64,000 nucleotides of DNA from NCBI RefSeq assembly GCF_000701685.1, contig NZ_JNJO01000004.1, positions 90,000 to 153,999 of the forward strand, given 5' to 3'. The notes under the pieces were generated by a model, which was given only the letters and a program-made list of their open reading frames with translations, was not told the DNA's origin and made no database searches. The translations under genes were made by a program, and so were the position numbers. Shown in pieces: positions 1 to 9,293 of this stretch. The first letter of the stretch is position 1. Every line of letters begins with the position of its first letter. This stretch comes from Gemella sanguinis ATCC 700632. Its GTDB lineage: Bacteria; Bacillota; Bacilli; Staphylococcales; Gemellaceae.

Positions 1-751
1 TTCTAATGTTATCTTTTTTGAAATCTGAACAAAATTTTTCAAATTGCTCATTTGTACCGAAATACGGATCAACATTAAAATAATCTGCTGTAGAATATCT
101 GTGATTTTCAGGGCTTTCCATAATAGGATTTAAGTATATACTTTCTATATTTAGTTTTTTAAAATAATCTTTTTCTTCTTCAATACCTAAAAGGTTACCC
201 ATATAGAAATCTTTTGCACCATAATTTTCATGTGTAATAGAAGAGTGAGGAATGTCATTCCAATTATCATGGCGGATTCTTGTTTCTTCGTTTTTCGCAA
301 TAGTTGCTTTGTATTTATCACTGCGCTTGAACCTATCTGGGAAAATTTGATACATTATAGTACCTTTATACCAATCTGGGGTAGTGAAGTTATAATCATA
401 AACTGTAAGTTGCCAATCAGGAAGTTCGTCAGAATTTTGAACCAATTTAGAATTTAAATTATCATTTTTTAGATAAGCTGTGAAACTATCAAAATGAACT
501 TCAAAATGATAGTAATATAAACCTATATCAAAAGGATCTAATTTTATAGAATATTTAAGATAATCATTCTCAGTTTTTTCGACGAATTTCAAACTTTCTG
601 ATATATAGTTTCCAGTAAATTCATTTTTTAAAATAATACGTAAGTCATTAAAATAAAAATTCTCTTTAATAAAAATATCAAAATTTACAAAGTCTTTATT
701 AGTGACTGCACCACTAGGTTTTTTGTTGTGAATAGGGTTATAGATTAACAT
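1..751 (-). CDS. GH13 alpha-glucan hydrolase (neopullulanase/maltogenic-amylase type), 3' end outside window
   Basis: Reading the minus strand from an ATG at 751, about 250 codons stay open to the window edge, so only the N-terminal part is visible. AGGAG sits about 6 nt before the start. The first ~120 residues look like an N-terminal beta domain. They are followed by WYKGTIMYQIFPDRF, the entry of the GH13 catalytic barrel, and by a stretch reading YLNPIMESPENHRYSTADYF then VDPYFGT, the first conserved region of neopullulanase/cyclodextrinase-type enzymes. The catalytic Asp/Glu residues lie beyond the edge. Such enzymes cut alpha-1,4 (sometimes alpha-1,6) links in maltodextrin or glycogen. 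Divergence from the glycogen operon supports a role in glycogen or maltodextrin turnover. No signal peptide is visible, so it is probably cytoplasmic. The exact specificity cannot be told from this part. Confidence 0.85.
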   Translation of the reverse strand, partial: MLIYNPIHNKKPSGAVTNKDFVNFDIFIKENFYFNDLRIILKNEFTGNYISESLKFVEKTENDYLKYSIKLDPFDIGLYYYHFEVHFDSFTAYLKNDNLNSKLVQNSDELPDWQLTVYDYNFTTPDWYKGTIMYQIFPDRFKRSDKYKATIAKNEETRIRHDNWNDIPHSSITHENYGAKDFYMGNLLGIEEEKDYFKKLNIESIYLNPIMESPENHRYSTADYFNVDPYFGTNEQFEKFCSDFKKDNIR

Positions 752-794
752 AGCTATCTCCTAAATAATTATTATATAAATTAATTTCATATAC

Positions 795-823
795 ATTGTA
801 TAATAAAAAAAGACGAATGTAAA
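795..823 (-). promoter_or_regulatory. sigma-A-type promoter of the divergent GH13 gene
   Basis: On the minus strand TTTACA (818-823) and TACAAT (795-800) are separated by exactly 17 bp, about 45 bp upstream of the ATG at 751. Confidence 0.6.
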
Positions 824-908
824 ACTTTTGAAATGTTAATATTTAATTTTATTATTATAGTGTTAATGTAAAGAATATAAAAAATTTTAATGTAAGTTAA
901 GAAATTAA

Positions 909-937
909 TTTACTAAATATACTATGTATGTTATAAT
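909..937 (+). promoter_or_regulatory. promoter of the glgBCDAP operon
   Basis: TATAAT at 932-937 is preceded by TGT, giving an extended -10 (TGTTATAAT). TTTACT lies 17 bp upstream at 909-914. Transcription would start near 944 and leave a leader of about 110 nt that contains the operator candidate at 993-1015. Confidence 0.65.
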
Positions 938-992
938 GAAAATGTATAAAGATAAAAGAAATGTTTTTATTTTTTTATATTTGATTTTTTTT

Positions 993-1015
993 TGAACGAA
1001 AAGAAAGCGTTCACA
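993..1015 (+). promoter_or_regulatory. cre-like site / inverted repeat in the glgB leader
   Basis: AGAAAGCGTTCACA at 1002-1015 fits the catabolite-responsive element consensus TGNAARCGNWWWCA except at the first base and one W position. The same bases also form a spaced inverted repeat, TGAACG-N9-CGTTCA (993-998 and 1008-1013). It lies 50-70 bp downstream of the predicted transcription start, a position where CcpA or another LacI-family repressor would act as a roadblock. Which protein binds is inferred. Confidence 0.5.
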
Positions 1016-1053
1016 AAAAAAGAACTTTTATTTAATTTAGAGGGGGTTATACA

Positions 1054-2904
1054 ATGAATAGTATGGCAGAATATCTATTTCACGAAGGAACAAATTATCA
1101 TTCTTATGATTTTTTAGGTTCATTCTTGGTAGATGATAAATGTACATTTAGAGTTTGGGCACCAAATGCAAAAAAAGTATATGTGACAGGTGATTTTTGT
1201 GATTGGGATGCCAGAAAATATGAAATGTCACCAATAAATGATAAAGGTATTTATGAAGTTACTATTGAAAATATAAAGGAGTTTGACGCATACAAGTATG
1301 TAATAATATCTAGTTATGGACAGGAAATTTGGAAAGCTGATCCATATGCTGTACATGCTGAAACAAGACCGAAAACAGCTTCAAAAGTCTATTCTTTACC
1401 TGATTATACATGGAATGATGAGAAGTGGATGACTAAAAGAAGAGTTCCATATCATGAAGCTATGAATATATATGAAGTTCACATAGGCTCATGGCGTTAT
1501 GATGAAAATGGAAATCCTTTAAGCTACCGCCAATTAGCAGAGGAACTTATTCCATATGTAAAAGATATGAGTTATACTCATGTTGAATTATTACCAGTTA
1601 CAGAATATCCTTATGATAAATCGTGGGGTTACCAAGCTACAGGTTATTTTGCACCAACATCAAGATATGGTACACCAGAAGATTTTATGTACTTTGTAGA
1701 TAAGTGTCATCAAAACAATATAGGGGTTATTTTAGACTGGGTTCCAGGGCATTTTACAAAAGATGCACATGGTCTTTATGAATTTGATGGTACATGCTGT
1801 TATGAATATTCTGATACTAGAAAAATGGAGCATAAAGGTTGGGGTACAAGAGTATTCGATTATGGAAGAAATGAAGTTATGTCATTTTTAACTTCTAGTG
1901 CTGTATACTGGTTAGAAAAATATCATATAGATGGTTTAAGAGTTGATGCTGTTAGCTCAATGATATTCTTAAATTATTGCCGTGAGGAACATGAATCAGC
2001 AAGAAATATACATGGAGGTTTTGAAAATCTAGAAGCAATAGAATTCTTAAAGAATTTAAATCTTTATGTGAAAGAAAAATATCCGGGTGTATCAATGATT
2101 GCTGAGGAATCAACAAGTTATCCAAAAGTAACTGCAGGTGTAGACCAGGGTGGACTAGGTTTTGACTTCAAGTGGAATATGGGATGGATGAATGATAGTC
2201 TTGATTATATAGAAGTGGATCCTTTCTTTAGAAAAGATTCACACAATAAATTTACGTTTTCTATGATGTATGCTTTTTCAGAAAACTATATTTTACCAAT
2301 TTCTCATGATGAAGTAGTTCATGGAAAAAAATCATTAATTGATAAAAACCCAGTAGCGTACGAAGATAAATTCTCAAGCTTAAAAGCATTCTTAGGATAT
2401 ATGTATGCTCATCCTGGGAAAAAACTAGCATTTATGGGGATTGATATAGCTCAGTTTATTGAATGGGATGAAGAAAGACAATTAGATTGGTTCTTGCTAC
2501 AATATCCTAAACATGGATTTACACACCGCTATGTGAAAGAATTAAATAAATATTATAAGAATACTGCAGCACTTTGGCAAAATGATTGTAACTGGCATGG
2601 ATTCAGATGGCATGTAGTGGATGATAATGTTAATAATATATTTGCATTTTCTAGAATTGATAACAGCGGTAAAGAAGTTTTAGTAATTAGTAATTTCTCA
2701 GGTCAAAGCTTGCATTCTTATCCAATAGGAGTAAATACTTGGGGGAGTTATAAAATAGCATTAAATTCAGATGCTAAGAAATTTGATGGAAGTGCATTAC
2801 AAAATAGGAATTTAAAAACAATTAATAAGAAAACTAAAGACTTTGAATATACATTAAATGTTAACATACCAGCATTTTCGACTATGTATATTGAGAAAAA
2901 ATAA
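1054..2904 (+). CDS. glgB: 1,4-alpha-glucan branching enzyme
   Basis: It forms the alpha-1,6 branches of glycogen by cutting an alpha-1,4 chain and re-attaching it. The protein has 616 residues: an N-terminal CBM48-type beta domain (about residues 20-110), a GH13 barrel, and a C-terminal beta domain. Catalytic residues are visible: D298 in GLRVDAV (nucleophile), E351 in AEEST (acid/base) and D419 in SHDEVVHGKKS. AGAGGGGG precedes the ATG by about 9 nt; a second Met at codon 4 is possible but less well spaced. It is the first gene of glgBCDAP, 27 bp before glgC, the usual order for glycogen synthesis in low-GC Gram-positives. The length is typical of the short bacterial form. Confidence 0.97.
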   Translation: MNSMAEYLFHEGTNYHSYDFLGSFLVDDKCTFRVWAPNAKKVYVTGDFCDWDARKYEMSPINDKGIYEVTIENIKEFDAYKYVIISSYGQEIWKADPYAVHAETRPKTASKVYSLPDYTWNDEKWMTKRRVPYHEAMNIYEVHIGSWRYDENGNPLSYRQLAEELIPYVKDMSYTHVELLPVTEYPYDKSWGYQATGYFAPTSRYGTPEDFMYFVDKCHQNNIGVILDWVPGHFTKDAHGLYEFDGTCCYEYSDTRKMEHKGWGTRVFDYGRNEVMSFLTSSAVYWLEKYHIDGLRVDAVSSMIFLNYCREEHESARNIHGGFENLEAIEFLKNLNLYVKEKYPGVSMIAEESTSYPKVTAGVDQGGLGFDFKWNMGWMNDSLDYIEVDPFFRKDSHNKFTFSMMYAFSENYILPISHDEVVHGKKSLIDKNPVAYEDKFSSLKAFLGYMYAHPGKKLAFMGIDIAQFIEWDEERQLDWFLLQYPKHGFTHRYVKELNKYYKNTAALWQNDCNWHGFRWHVVDDNVNNIFAFSRIDNSGKEVLVISNFSGQSLHSYPIGVNTWGSYKIALNSDAKKFDGSALQNRNLKTINKKTKDFEYTLNVNIPAFSTMYIEKK

Positions 2905-2931
2905 GAAATTTATAGAATGGGGGTCTAATTT

Positions 2932-4104
2932 ATGGGACGTAAAAAAGAAATCGTAGCTATGTTATTGGCAGGAGGTCAAGGGACAAGACTTCAAGTTTTA
3001 ACAAAGGATATGGCAAAACCAGCAGTTCCATTTGGAGGAAAGTATAGAATTATTGATTTTCCTCTTTCAAACTGTGCAAACTCAGGAATTTCAACAGTAG
3101 GAGTTCTAACTCAGTTTATGCCTTTAGAGTTAAACTCATATATGGGAAATGGTTCACCTTGGGACCTTGATAGAATGGATGGTGGGTTATCAATACTACC
3201 TCCTTATACAGCTGGAAAAACAGGTGAATGGTATAAAGGAACAGCTAATGCAATTTACCAAAATATTAAATATATTGAACAATATGATCCTGAATACGTA
3301 CTTATATTATCTGGTGACCATATTTACAAAATGAATTATAAGGAAATGCTAAATTTCCATAAGGAAAAGGGCGCTGATTTAACTATTGCACATATTAATG
3401 TACCAATTGAAGAAGCAAGTCGTTTTGGAATTTTAAATACTGATGACAATTTAAAAGTTACTGAATTTTTAGAAAAACCAGAAAATCCAATCTCTACTAA
3501 AGCATCAATGGGAATTTATATCTTTAGTTGGAAACAACTTAAAGAATATTTAATTAGGGACGAAGAAAATGAATTAAGTGAAAAAGATTTTGGTAAAAAT
3601 ATTATTCCGATGATGTTAAATGAAAATAAAAATATTTATGCATACCCATTCTATGGATATTGGAAAGATGTTGGTACAATTGAAAGTTTATGGGAAGCTA
3701 ATATGGATTTAATTAAAGCTAAAGAAAGTTTTAATATCGATGATAAATTATGGAGAATCTACTATCGTCATGCTGGTGTTATGCCACAATACTTAAGTGA
3801 AAATGCTAATGTTAAACGATCAATGATTTCTGATGGAACTAGTGTTTCTGGTACAGTTTTAGATTCTATTATTTCTTCTGGAGTTGTTATTGAAGATGGA
3901 GCAGAAGTAATAGGGAGTATTATAATGCAAGATGCTGTAGTTAAAAAAGGTGCAAAAGTTTACAATTCTATTATTGCAGAAGGTGCAATAATAAATGAGA
4001 ATATAGAAGTTGGTAATAAAGAAATTACATTAGGGAAAGAACAAATTACAGTTATCGGAAAAGACGAGGTTGTTTCTAATAATATAAGAGTGGAGGGAAA
4101 ATAA
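2932..4104 (+). CDS. glgC: glucose-1-phosphate adenylyltransferase, catalytic subunit GlgC
   Basis: It makes ADP-glucose from ATP and glucose-1-phosphate, the committed step of bacterial glycogen synthesis. The nucleotide-binding signature GGQGTRL is at residues 14-20, followed by [15 protein letters not shown], which carries conserved substrate-binding residues. Hexapeptide repeats forming a left-handed beta-helix occupy the last ~100 residues (pattern such as [20 protein letters not shown]). The length of 390 aa is normal. A GGGG-type ribosome site lies 10 nt before ATG. The stop codon is one base from glgD, so the two subunits are probably translationally coupled, consistent with the GlgC/GlgD heteromer known in Bacilli. 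Confidence 0.97.
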   Translation: MGRKKEIVAMLLAGGQGTRLQVLTKDMAKPAVPFGGKYRIIDFPLSNCANSGISTVGVLTQFMPLELNSYMGNGSPWDLDRMDGGLSILPPYTAGKTGEWYKGTANAIYQNIKYIEQYDPEYVLILSGDHIYKMNYKEMLNFHKEKGADLTIAHINVPIEEASRFGILNTDDNLKVTEFLEKPENPISTKASMGIYIFSWKQLKEYLIRDEENELSEKDFGKNIIPMMLNENKNIYAYPFYGYWKDVGTIESLWEANMDLIKAKESFNIDDKLWRIYYRHAGVMPQYLSENANVKRSMISDGTSVSGTVLDSIISSGVVIEDGAEVIGSIIMQDAVVKKGAKVYNSIIAEGAIINENIEVGNKEITLGKEQITVIGKDEVVSNNIRVEGK

Positions 4105-4105
4105 T

Positions 4106-5221
4106 ATGGTAAATGCTTTTTGTGTATTATTTGCAGATAATTATAGAAATGATGATTTACAAGGATTAGTGAGAAATAGAACATTAGCTTCATTATCAGT
4201 AGCCTCAAGATATAGAATGGTTGACTTTATGTTATCTTCACTAGTTAAAGCAGAGGTATCTAATATAGCAGTTGTAACAAACCATCATTATAAATCTTTA
4301 ATGGATCACTTAAGTTGGGGGAAAGACTGGGATTTAAATAGAAAAAATAGTGGATTAAAATTTATAACGCCAATGTCAAATCACCTTTCTAACAGAGTAA
4401 ATCATAATAAGATAGAGGCTTTGGAAGACACATTACTTTATGCAGATGGTTTATTAGAAGAATATTGTATATTAGCAGATGGAAATATCGTAGGGAACGT
4501 TGATTTTAAAGATATGTTAAGATATCATAAAGAAACACATGCAGATGTAACATTAGCATATACTTATAGAAAACCTCAAGCTTATGAATCACAAATTATT
4601 TTTGATGAAAATGGAAAAGTTTATGATTCAATGTACCATCCACAAGGATATAATGAAACATGTGCAACTCAAGTAAAAATTTATATTATGTCTAAAGAAC
4701 TATTTAAAGAGGTTGCAAAAAAAGGAATTTCTTTAGGATGGGAAGATATATTAAAAGATTTTATTTCTAAAAATTTACATGGTTTAAATGTTTTCTCATA
4801 TGAAATTAAAAATTATAATAGAACTATAAATAGTGTACAAGAATACTATAATTTTAATAGAGATCTTTTAAAACCTGAAATTTTAAGAGAACTATTCTTA
4901 TCAGGAACAGATATACTTACAAGGGTTCAAGATAGTGTACCAACAACTTATGGAGAAAATGCTATTGTAAAAAATTCAATACTGGGAGATGGCTGTGAAA
5001 TTAATGGTATTGTTGAAAATAGTATTCTATTTAGAGATGTTGTAATTGAAGAAGGTGCAGTTGTAAGAAATTCAATAATAATGCCTAATACTGTAATTAA
5101 AAAGGCTGCATATATAGATTATGTTATTTCTGACAAAGCAGCAGTAGTATCAGAAAAAGTTGAATTAAAAGGGACAGAAAATTGTCAAGTTATTATAGAA
5201 AAAAATAAAGTAGTAGAATAA
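4106..5221 (+). CDS. glgD: GlgD, regulatory paralogue of ADP-glucose pyrophosphorylase
   Basis: It is a 371-residue homologue of GlgC with the same fold: a nucleotidyltransferase N-terminus and a C-terminal hexapeptide beta-helix. The catalytic loop GGxGxRL of GlgC is replaced around residues 10-25 (ADNYRNDDLQGLVRNRTLA), and the KPAVPFGG segment is reduced to VASRYRMVDF. It is therefore expected to be non-catalytic. In Bacillus and Streptococcus GlgD joins GlgC and alters its activity and regulation. It follows glgC by one base. A large inverted repeat lies just after its stop, before glgA. Confidence 0.95.
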   Translation: MVNAFCVLFADNYRNDDLQGLVRNRTLASLSVASRYRMVDFMLSSLVKAEVSNIAVVTNHHYKSLMDHLSWGKDWDLNRKNSGLKFITPMSNHLSNRVNHNKIEALEDTLLYADGLLEEYCILADGNIVGNVDFKDMLRYHKETHADVTLAYTYRKPQAYESQIIFDENGKVYDSMYHPQGYNETCATQVKIYIMSKELFKEVAKKGISLGWEDILKDFISKNLHGLNVFSYEIKNYNRTINSVQEYYNFNRDLLKPEILRELFLSGTDILTRVQDSVPTTYGENAIVKNSILGDGCEINGIVENSILFRDVVIEEGAVVRNSIIMPNTVIKKAAYIDYVISDKAAVVSEKVELKGTENCQVIIEKNKVVE

Positions 5222-5224
5222 TAA

Positions 5225-5321
5225 TTAGAGTTAGAGTAATAGGGAGCTTATAAATCTTCGATTTTATTATAAAAATACAGTATAATAAAAGAAGTAGTAA
5301 TTTCGATTACTCTAACTCTAA
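5225..5321 (+). repeat. 16-bp inverted repeat enclosing a -10-like box, between glgD and glgA
   Basis: TTAGAGTTAGAGTAAT (5225-5240) and its exact reverse complement ATTACTCTAACTCTAA (5306-5321) flank a 65-bp A+T-rich segment. The segment contains a TATAAT (5281-5286) without a convincing -35. No T-run follows the right arm closely enough for a typical terminator (it is followed by ATTTTTTAGG). Possible roles are a long-range hairpin that trims or stabilises the glgBCD part of the message, a weak terminator, or a small repetitive element. No second copy was noticed in the window. Confidence 0.75.
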
Positions 5322-5364
5322 ATTTTTTAGGTAAAATATAAATAACGAATAAGGAGAAATTAAA

Positions 5365-6783
5365 ATGAAAGTATTATTCGTAGCAGCAGAGGCAGCACCT
5401 TTTGTCAAAGTTGGAGGATTAGGTGATGTTATTGGATCTCTACCAAAAGCGTTACAAGATGAAAATGTAGAAGCAAGGGTTGTACTGCCATTGTACTCAT
5501 CAATTGATAGAGAAAAATATAATCTTCAATACAAACAACATATATTTATTGATTTAGGTTGGAGACATATTTATTGTGGTATATTTGAAACAGAAGTTAA
5601 TGGTGTAAAATATTATTTTATTGATAATGAACATTATTTTAATAGAAGTAGTGTATACGGACAAGATGATGATGGTGAAAGATTTGCATTCTTTTCAAAA
5701 GCAGCATTAGAAATACTACCATTTATAGACTATAAACCAGATATTTTAAATGCTAATGATTGGCACACAGCATTATCTATTATTTATTTAGATGATTTTA
5801 AATCAAGAGGATTAGATTTCTATAAAGATATTAAGAGTGTCATTTCTATTCATAATATAGAATTCCAAGGTAGATTTAATCCATATGAAATGGGTAATTT
5901 ATTTGGACTAGATAATAAATATTTTGATGCACTTATTTATAATGGTGATTTGAACTTGCTAAAAGGTGCAATCCAATTATCAAATAGAATAAGTACTGTT
6001 AGTGAAACTTATGCACATGAAATATTAGATCCATATTTCTCTTATGGATTAGATAGCATTCTAAAAATTGAACAAGGAAAACTACATGGTATTGTTAATG
6101 GTTTAGATATAGATAAATTTAATTCAGAAACTGATGAGCATATATATAAAAACTTCAGTATAAGTACTTTAAAAGACAAAGTAGAAAACAAATTAAAATT
6201 TCAAGAAGAACTTGCCCTTGAAGTTAATGAGAATATACCGATGATTGGTATGGTTACACGTTTAACACATCAAAAAGGAATTGATTTAGTTTTACATGTT
6301 GCAGATGAAATATTAAAAACAGGTGCGCAGTTAGTAATTTTAGGAACTGGAGATAGTCATTATGAAGATGCACTTCGTGCATTAGAATATAGACGTCATG
6401 ATAAAGTTCGTAGCTTAATAATGTTCTCATCAGCAATGTCGTCGAAAGTTTATAGTTCATGTGATATGTTCTTAATGCCGTCTAAGACAGAACCATGTGG
6501 TTTATCTCAGTTAATTTCAATGAGGTACGCTACTGTTCCTATCGTCCATAGAGTAGGTGGATTACGTGATACTGTAGAACCATTCGATGGTAAGAATGGA
6601 ACAGGATTTACATTTGAAAGCTTTGATGCATATGATATGTTAGATGCAGTTTATAGAGCAACATATTGTTATTATCAAGAAAGACATAATTGGAACAAGA
6701 TAATGAAAAACACAATGAAACAGGATGTAAGTTGGAAAAAATCTGCACTAAAATATATAAATATGTATAATGAAATAGTATAA
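5365..6783 (+). CDS. glgA: glycogen synthase (ADP-glucose type)
   Basis: It elongates alpha-1,4-glucan from ADP-glucose. The 472-residue GT5 protein has the N-terminal KVGGLGDV motif (residues 15-22) that binds ADP-glucose, a central NDWHT motif, and the C-terminal GT-B signature around SKTEPCGLSQLISMRY with the conserved Glu. The length matches the family (about 475). GGAG is spaced 7 nt before ATG. It lies 143 bp after glgD, across the inverted repeat, and 44 bp before glgP. Confidence 0.97.
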   Translation: MKVLFVAAEAAPFVKVGGLGDVIGSLPKALQDENVEARVVLPLYSSIDREKYNLQYKQHIFIDLGWRHIYCGIFETEVNGVKYYFIDNEHYFNRSSVYGQDDDGERFAFFSKAALEILPFIDYKPDILNANDWHTALSIIYLDDFKSRGLDFYKDIKSVISIHNIEFQGRFNPYEMGNLFGLDNKYFDALIYNGDLNLLKGAIQLSNRISTVSETYAHEILDPYFSYGLDSILKIEQGKLHGIVNGLDIDKFNSETDEHIYKNFSISTLKDKVENKLKFQEELALEVNENIPMIGMVTRLTHQKGIDLVLHVADEILKTGAQLVILGTGDSHYEDALRALEYRRHDKVRSLIMFSSAMSSKVYSSCDMFLMPSKTEPCGLSQLISMRYATVPIVHRVGGLRDTVEPFDGKNGTGFTFESFDAYDMLDAVYRATYCYYQERHNWNKIMKNTMKQDVSWKKSALKYINMYNEIV

Positions 6784-6827
6784 TTGTGGTACAATAAACG
6801 ATAAAAAAATTATAGGAGAGAATTTTA

Positions 6828-9221
6828 ATGAAGAATAAAAAATTCGTAGAAAAACTAGAGAAGTATCTTAAAAGACAATTTGGGGTAACTATCTCAAATG
6901 CAAGTAAACGTCAAGTCTATGAAGCATTAATGAGCACAGTAAGAGATGATCTATCAGAAAAGAAATTTTCTTATGAACAAGAGTTAAAAAAAACAAAACA
7001 AAAAAGAGCTTACTATATGTCAATGGAGTTTCTTGTTGGTAGAACATTAAGAAATAATTTATTTAATCTAGGATTAGAAAATGATGTTAAAGAATATCTT
7101 GATAAAAATAAATTTAATTTAGATGAGATTTATGACATCGAGCCAGATCCAGGATTAGGGAATGGAGGTTTAGGTCGTCTTGCTTCATGTTATTTAGATG
7201 CTTTAACTAGCAGTGATTATCCAGTGACTGGATTTTCTATATTATACGAATATGGTATTTTCAAACAAGTAATAAATAATGGTTGGCAACAAGAATTTCC
7301 AGATTATTGGTTAGATTTAGGTAAATATGGACTTGTATATCGTAATGATGAAGAGGTAGAAGTAAGGTTTTATGGAAGAGTAGAAGAAAAATTAACAGAA
7401 AATGGATTTGTAGTTGAACATAAAGATTATACTTCTATTCAAGCTGAACCTTATGATTTACTAATTTCAGGCTACAAAACTGATACAGTAAATACTCTTC
7501 GTTTATGGGAAGCAAAAGCAAAAACTGGTTTTAATATGAAATTATTTGAACGTGGTGAGTATTCAAAATCTTCTGAAGCGGAAGCAATTGCTTCATCAAT
7601 TTCAAAATTATTATATCCAGCAGACAGTACAAATGAAGGTAAAGAATTACGTATTAAGCAACAATACTTCTTTATAAGTGCATCTTTACAACAACTTCTT
7701 AAAAATCATTATAATGAGTTTGGAACACTTGAAAACTTATCAGATCATGTTGCTCTTCATATAAATGACACACATCCAGCTATGGGTGTACCTGAACTTA
7801 TGCGTTTATTACTAGACGAATATGGTTATTCATGGGATAAAGCGTGGGATATTACAACAAAAACATTCGCATACACTAATCACACAATTATGGCTGAAGC
7901 ATTAGAAAAATGGTCAGTAGATCTATTTAGACCTTTATTACCACGTATTTACTCAATTATTGAGGAAATTAATAAGAGATTCTGTCAATGGGTAATAGAT
8001 CAAGGTAAAGATTATACATTAGCAGAAACAGCAATTATTTATGATAATCAAATAAGAATGGCTAACCTTTCGATAGTAGGTAGTCACCATGTCAATGGAG
8101 TATCTAAGCTACACAGTGAAATATTAGTTGAATCTACTTTTAAAGCATTTTGTGAGTTATATCCTACTAGATTTGGAAATGTTACAAACGGTATTGCACA
8201 TAGAAGATGGTTAGGTCAAGCAAACCCAGAGCTTGCTGAATATTTAGAAGAACTTATTGGAAATGATTTTATTAAAGATTTATCTAAAATAGATAAATTA
8301 AATAAATATAAAGATGATAAAAAAGTAACTAAAAAATTATTAGAAATTAAGAAAATTAAAAAAGAACAATTAGCTAAGTATATACAGAATACCACTGGTA
8401 TAACTGTGAATACTGATTCAATATTTGATGTTCAAGTTAAGAGACTTCATGAATATAAACGTCAACTATTAAATGCATTACACATCGTTTATTTATACCG
8501 AGAAATTAAGTATAATGGACTACGTCCAGTGCCAAGAACATTTATATTTGCGGCAAAAGCCTCTTCAGGTTATCAAATGGCTAAAAATATAATTAAATTT
8601 ATTCATTCAATATCACAAATGATAGAAGCTGATGAATTAGTACGTGAATACATAAAAGTTGTGTTCCTACCAGACTATAAAGTTACTCTAGCAGAAAAAA
8701 TTATTCCTGCAGCTGATGTTAGTGAACAAATTTCTCAAGCAGGGAAAGAAGCAAGTGGAACTGGTAATATGAAACTTATGTTAAATGGAGCATTAACTCT
8801 CGGAACTCTTGATGGAGCGAATGTTGAGATACATGAAGCGGTTGGAGATGAAAATATATTTATCTTTGGTTTAGAAACTCCTCAAGTTGAAGAATTAAAT
8901 CGTCAAGGATATAAACCTTGGGAATACTATATGAATTCAGAAAAAATTAAAAATACGTTAGATTTCATTAGAACAATGACTGTAGGCGGAATGAATTTTA
9001 GTTTCATTGTAGATTACTTATTAACTAAAGATAATTATATGTGTTTAGCTGACTTTGAGAGCTATGTAGCAGCACAAGAACGAGTTGCAGAAACTTATAG
9101 TAATAAAGAAAAATGGGGACGTATGAGTCTTATTAATACAGCTAATGCAGGTATATTCTCTGCAGACCGTTCAGTTGAAGAATATGCAAAAGATATTTGG
9201 AACATAAAAAAAGTAAAATAG
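6828..9221 (+). CDS. glgP: glycogen/maltodextrin phosphorylase
   Basis: It releases glucose-1-phosphate from the non-reducing ends of glycogen or maltodextrin. The protein is 797 aa, GT35 family. The pyridoxal-phosphate lysine is K649 in GTGNMKLMLNGALTLGTLDG, and the GNGGLGRLA motif near residue 110 is intact. An AGGAGAG ribosome site precedes ATG. It is the last gene of the operon and is followed by a strong terminator at 9232. Its presence allows both storage and mobilisation from one transcript. Confidence 0.97.
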   Translation: MKNKKFVEKLEKYLKRQFGVTISNASKRQVYEALMSTVRDDLSEKKFSYEQELKKTKQKRAYYMSMEFLVGRTLRNNLFNLGLENDVKEYLDKNKFNLDEIYDIEPDPGLGNGGLGRLASCYLDALTSSDYPVTGFSILYEYGIFKQVINNGWQQEFPDYWLDLGKYGLVYRNDEEVEVRFYGRVEEKLTENGFVVEHKDYTSIQAEPYDLLISGYKTDTVNTLRLWEAKAKTGFNMKLFERGEYSKSSEAEAIASSISKLLYPADSTNEGKELRIKQQYFFISASLQQLLKNHYNEFGTLENLSDHVALHINDTHPAMGVPELMRLLLDEYGYSWDKAWDITTKTFAYTNHTIMAEALEKWSVDLFRPLLPRIYSIIEEINKRFCQWVIDQGKDYTLAETAIIYDNQIRMANLSIVGSHHVNGVSKLHSEILVESTFKAFCELYPTRFGNVTNGIAHRRWLGQANPELAEYLEELIGNDFIKDLSKIDKLNKYKDDKKVTKKLLEIKKIKKEQLAKYIQNTTGITVNTDSIFDVQVKRLHEYKRQLLNALHIVYLYREIKYNGLRPVPRTFIFAAKASSGYQMAKNIIKFIHSISQMIEADELVREYIKVVFLPDYKVTLAEKIIPAADVSEQISQAGKEASGTGNMKLMLNGALTLGTLDGANVEIHEAVGDENIFIFGLETPQVEELNRQGYKPWEYYMNSEKIKNTLDFIRTMTVGGMNFSFIVDYLLTKDNYMCLADFESYVAAQERVAETYSNKEKWGRMSLINTANAGIFSADRSVEEYAKDIWNIKKVK

Positions 9222-9231
9222 TTATTTATAG

Positions 9232-9275
9232 AACTTAGTATAGCATTATGTTATACTAAGTTTTATATTTTATTT
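9232..9275 (+). terminator. intrinsic terminator of the glg operon
   Basis: AACTTAGTATA (9232-9242) pairs perfectly with TATACTAAGTT (9252-9262) around a 9-nt loop and is followed by a T-rich tail. Confidence 0.85.
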
Positions 9276-9293
9276 TATAGGGGTGAAAAAACA

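Noticed and set aside
230-457. Plus-strand open frame of 75 codons near the window start
   Set aside because: It lies antisense to the GH13 gene, has no ribosome site and no recognisable features.
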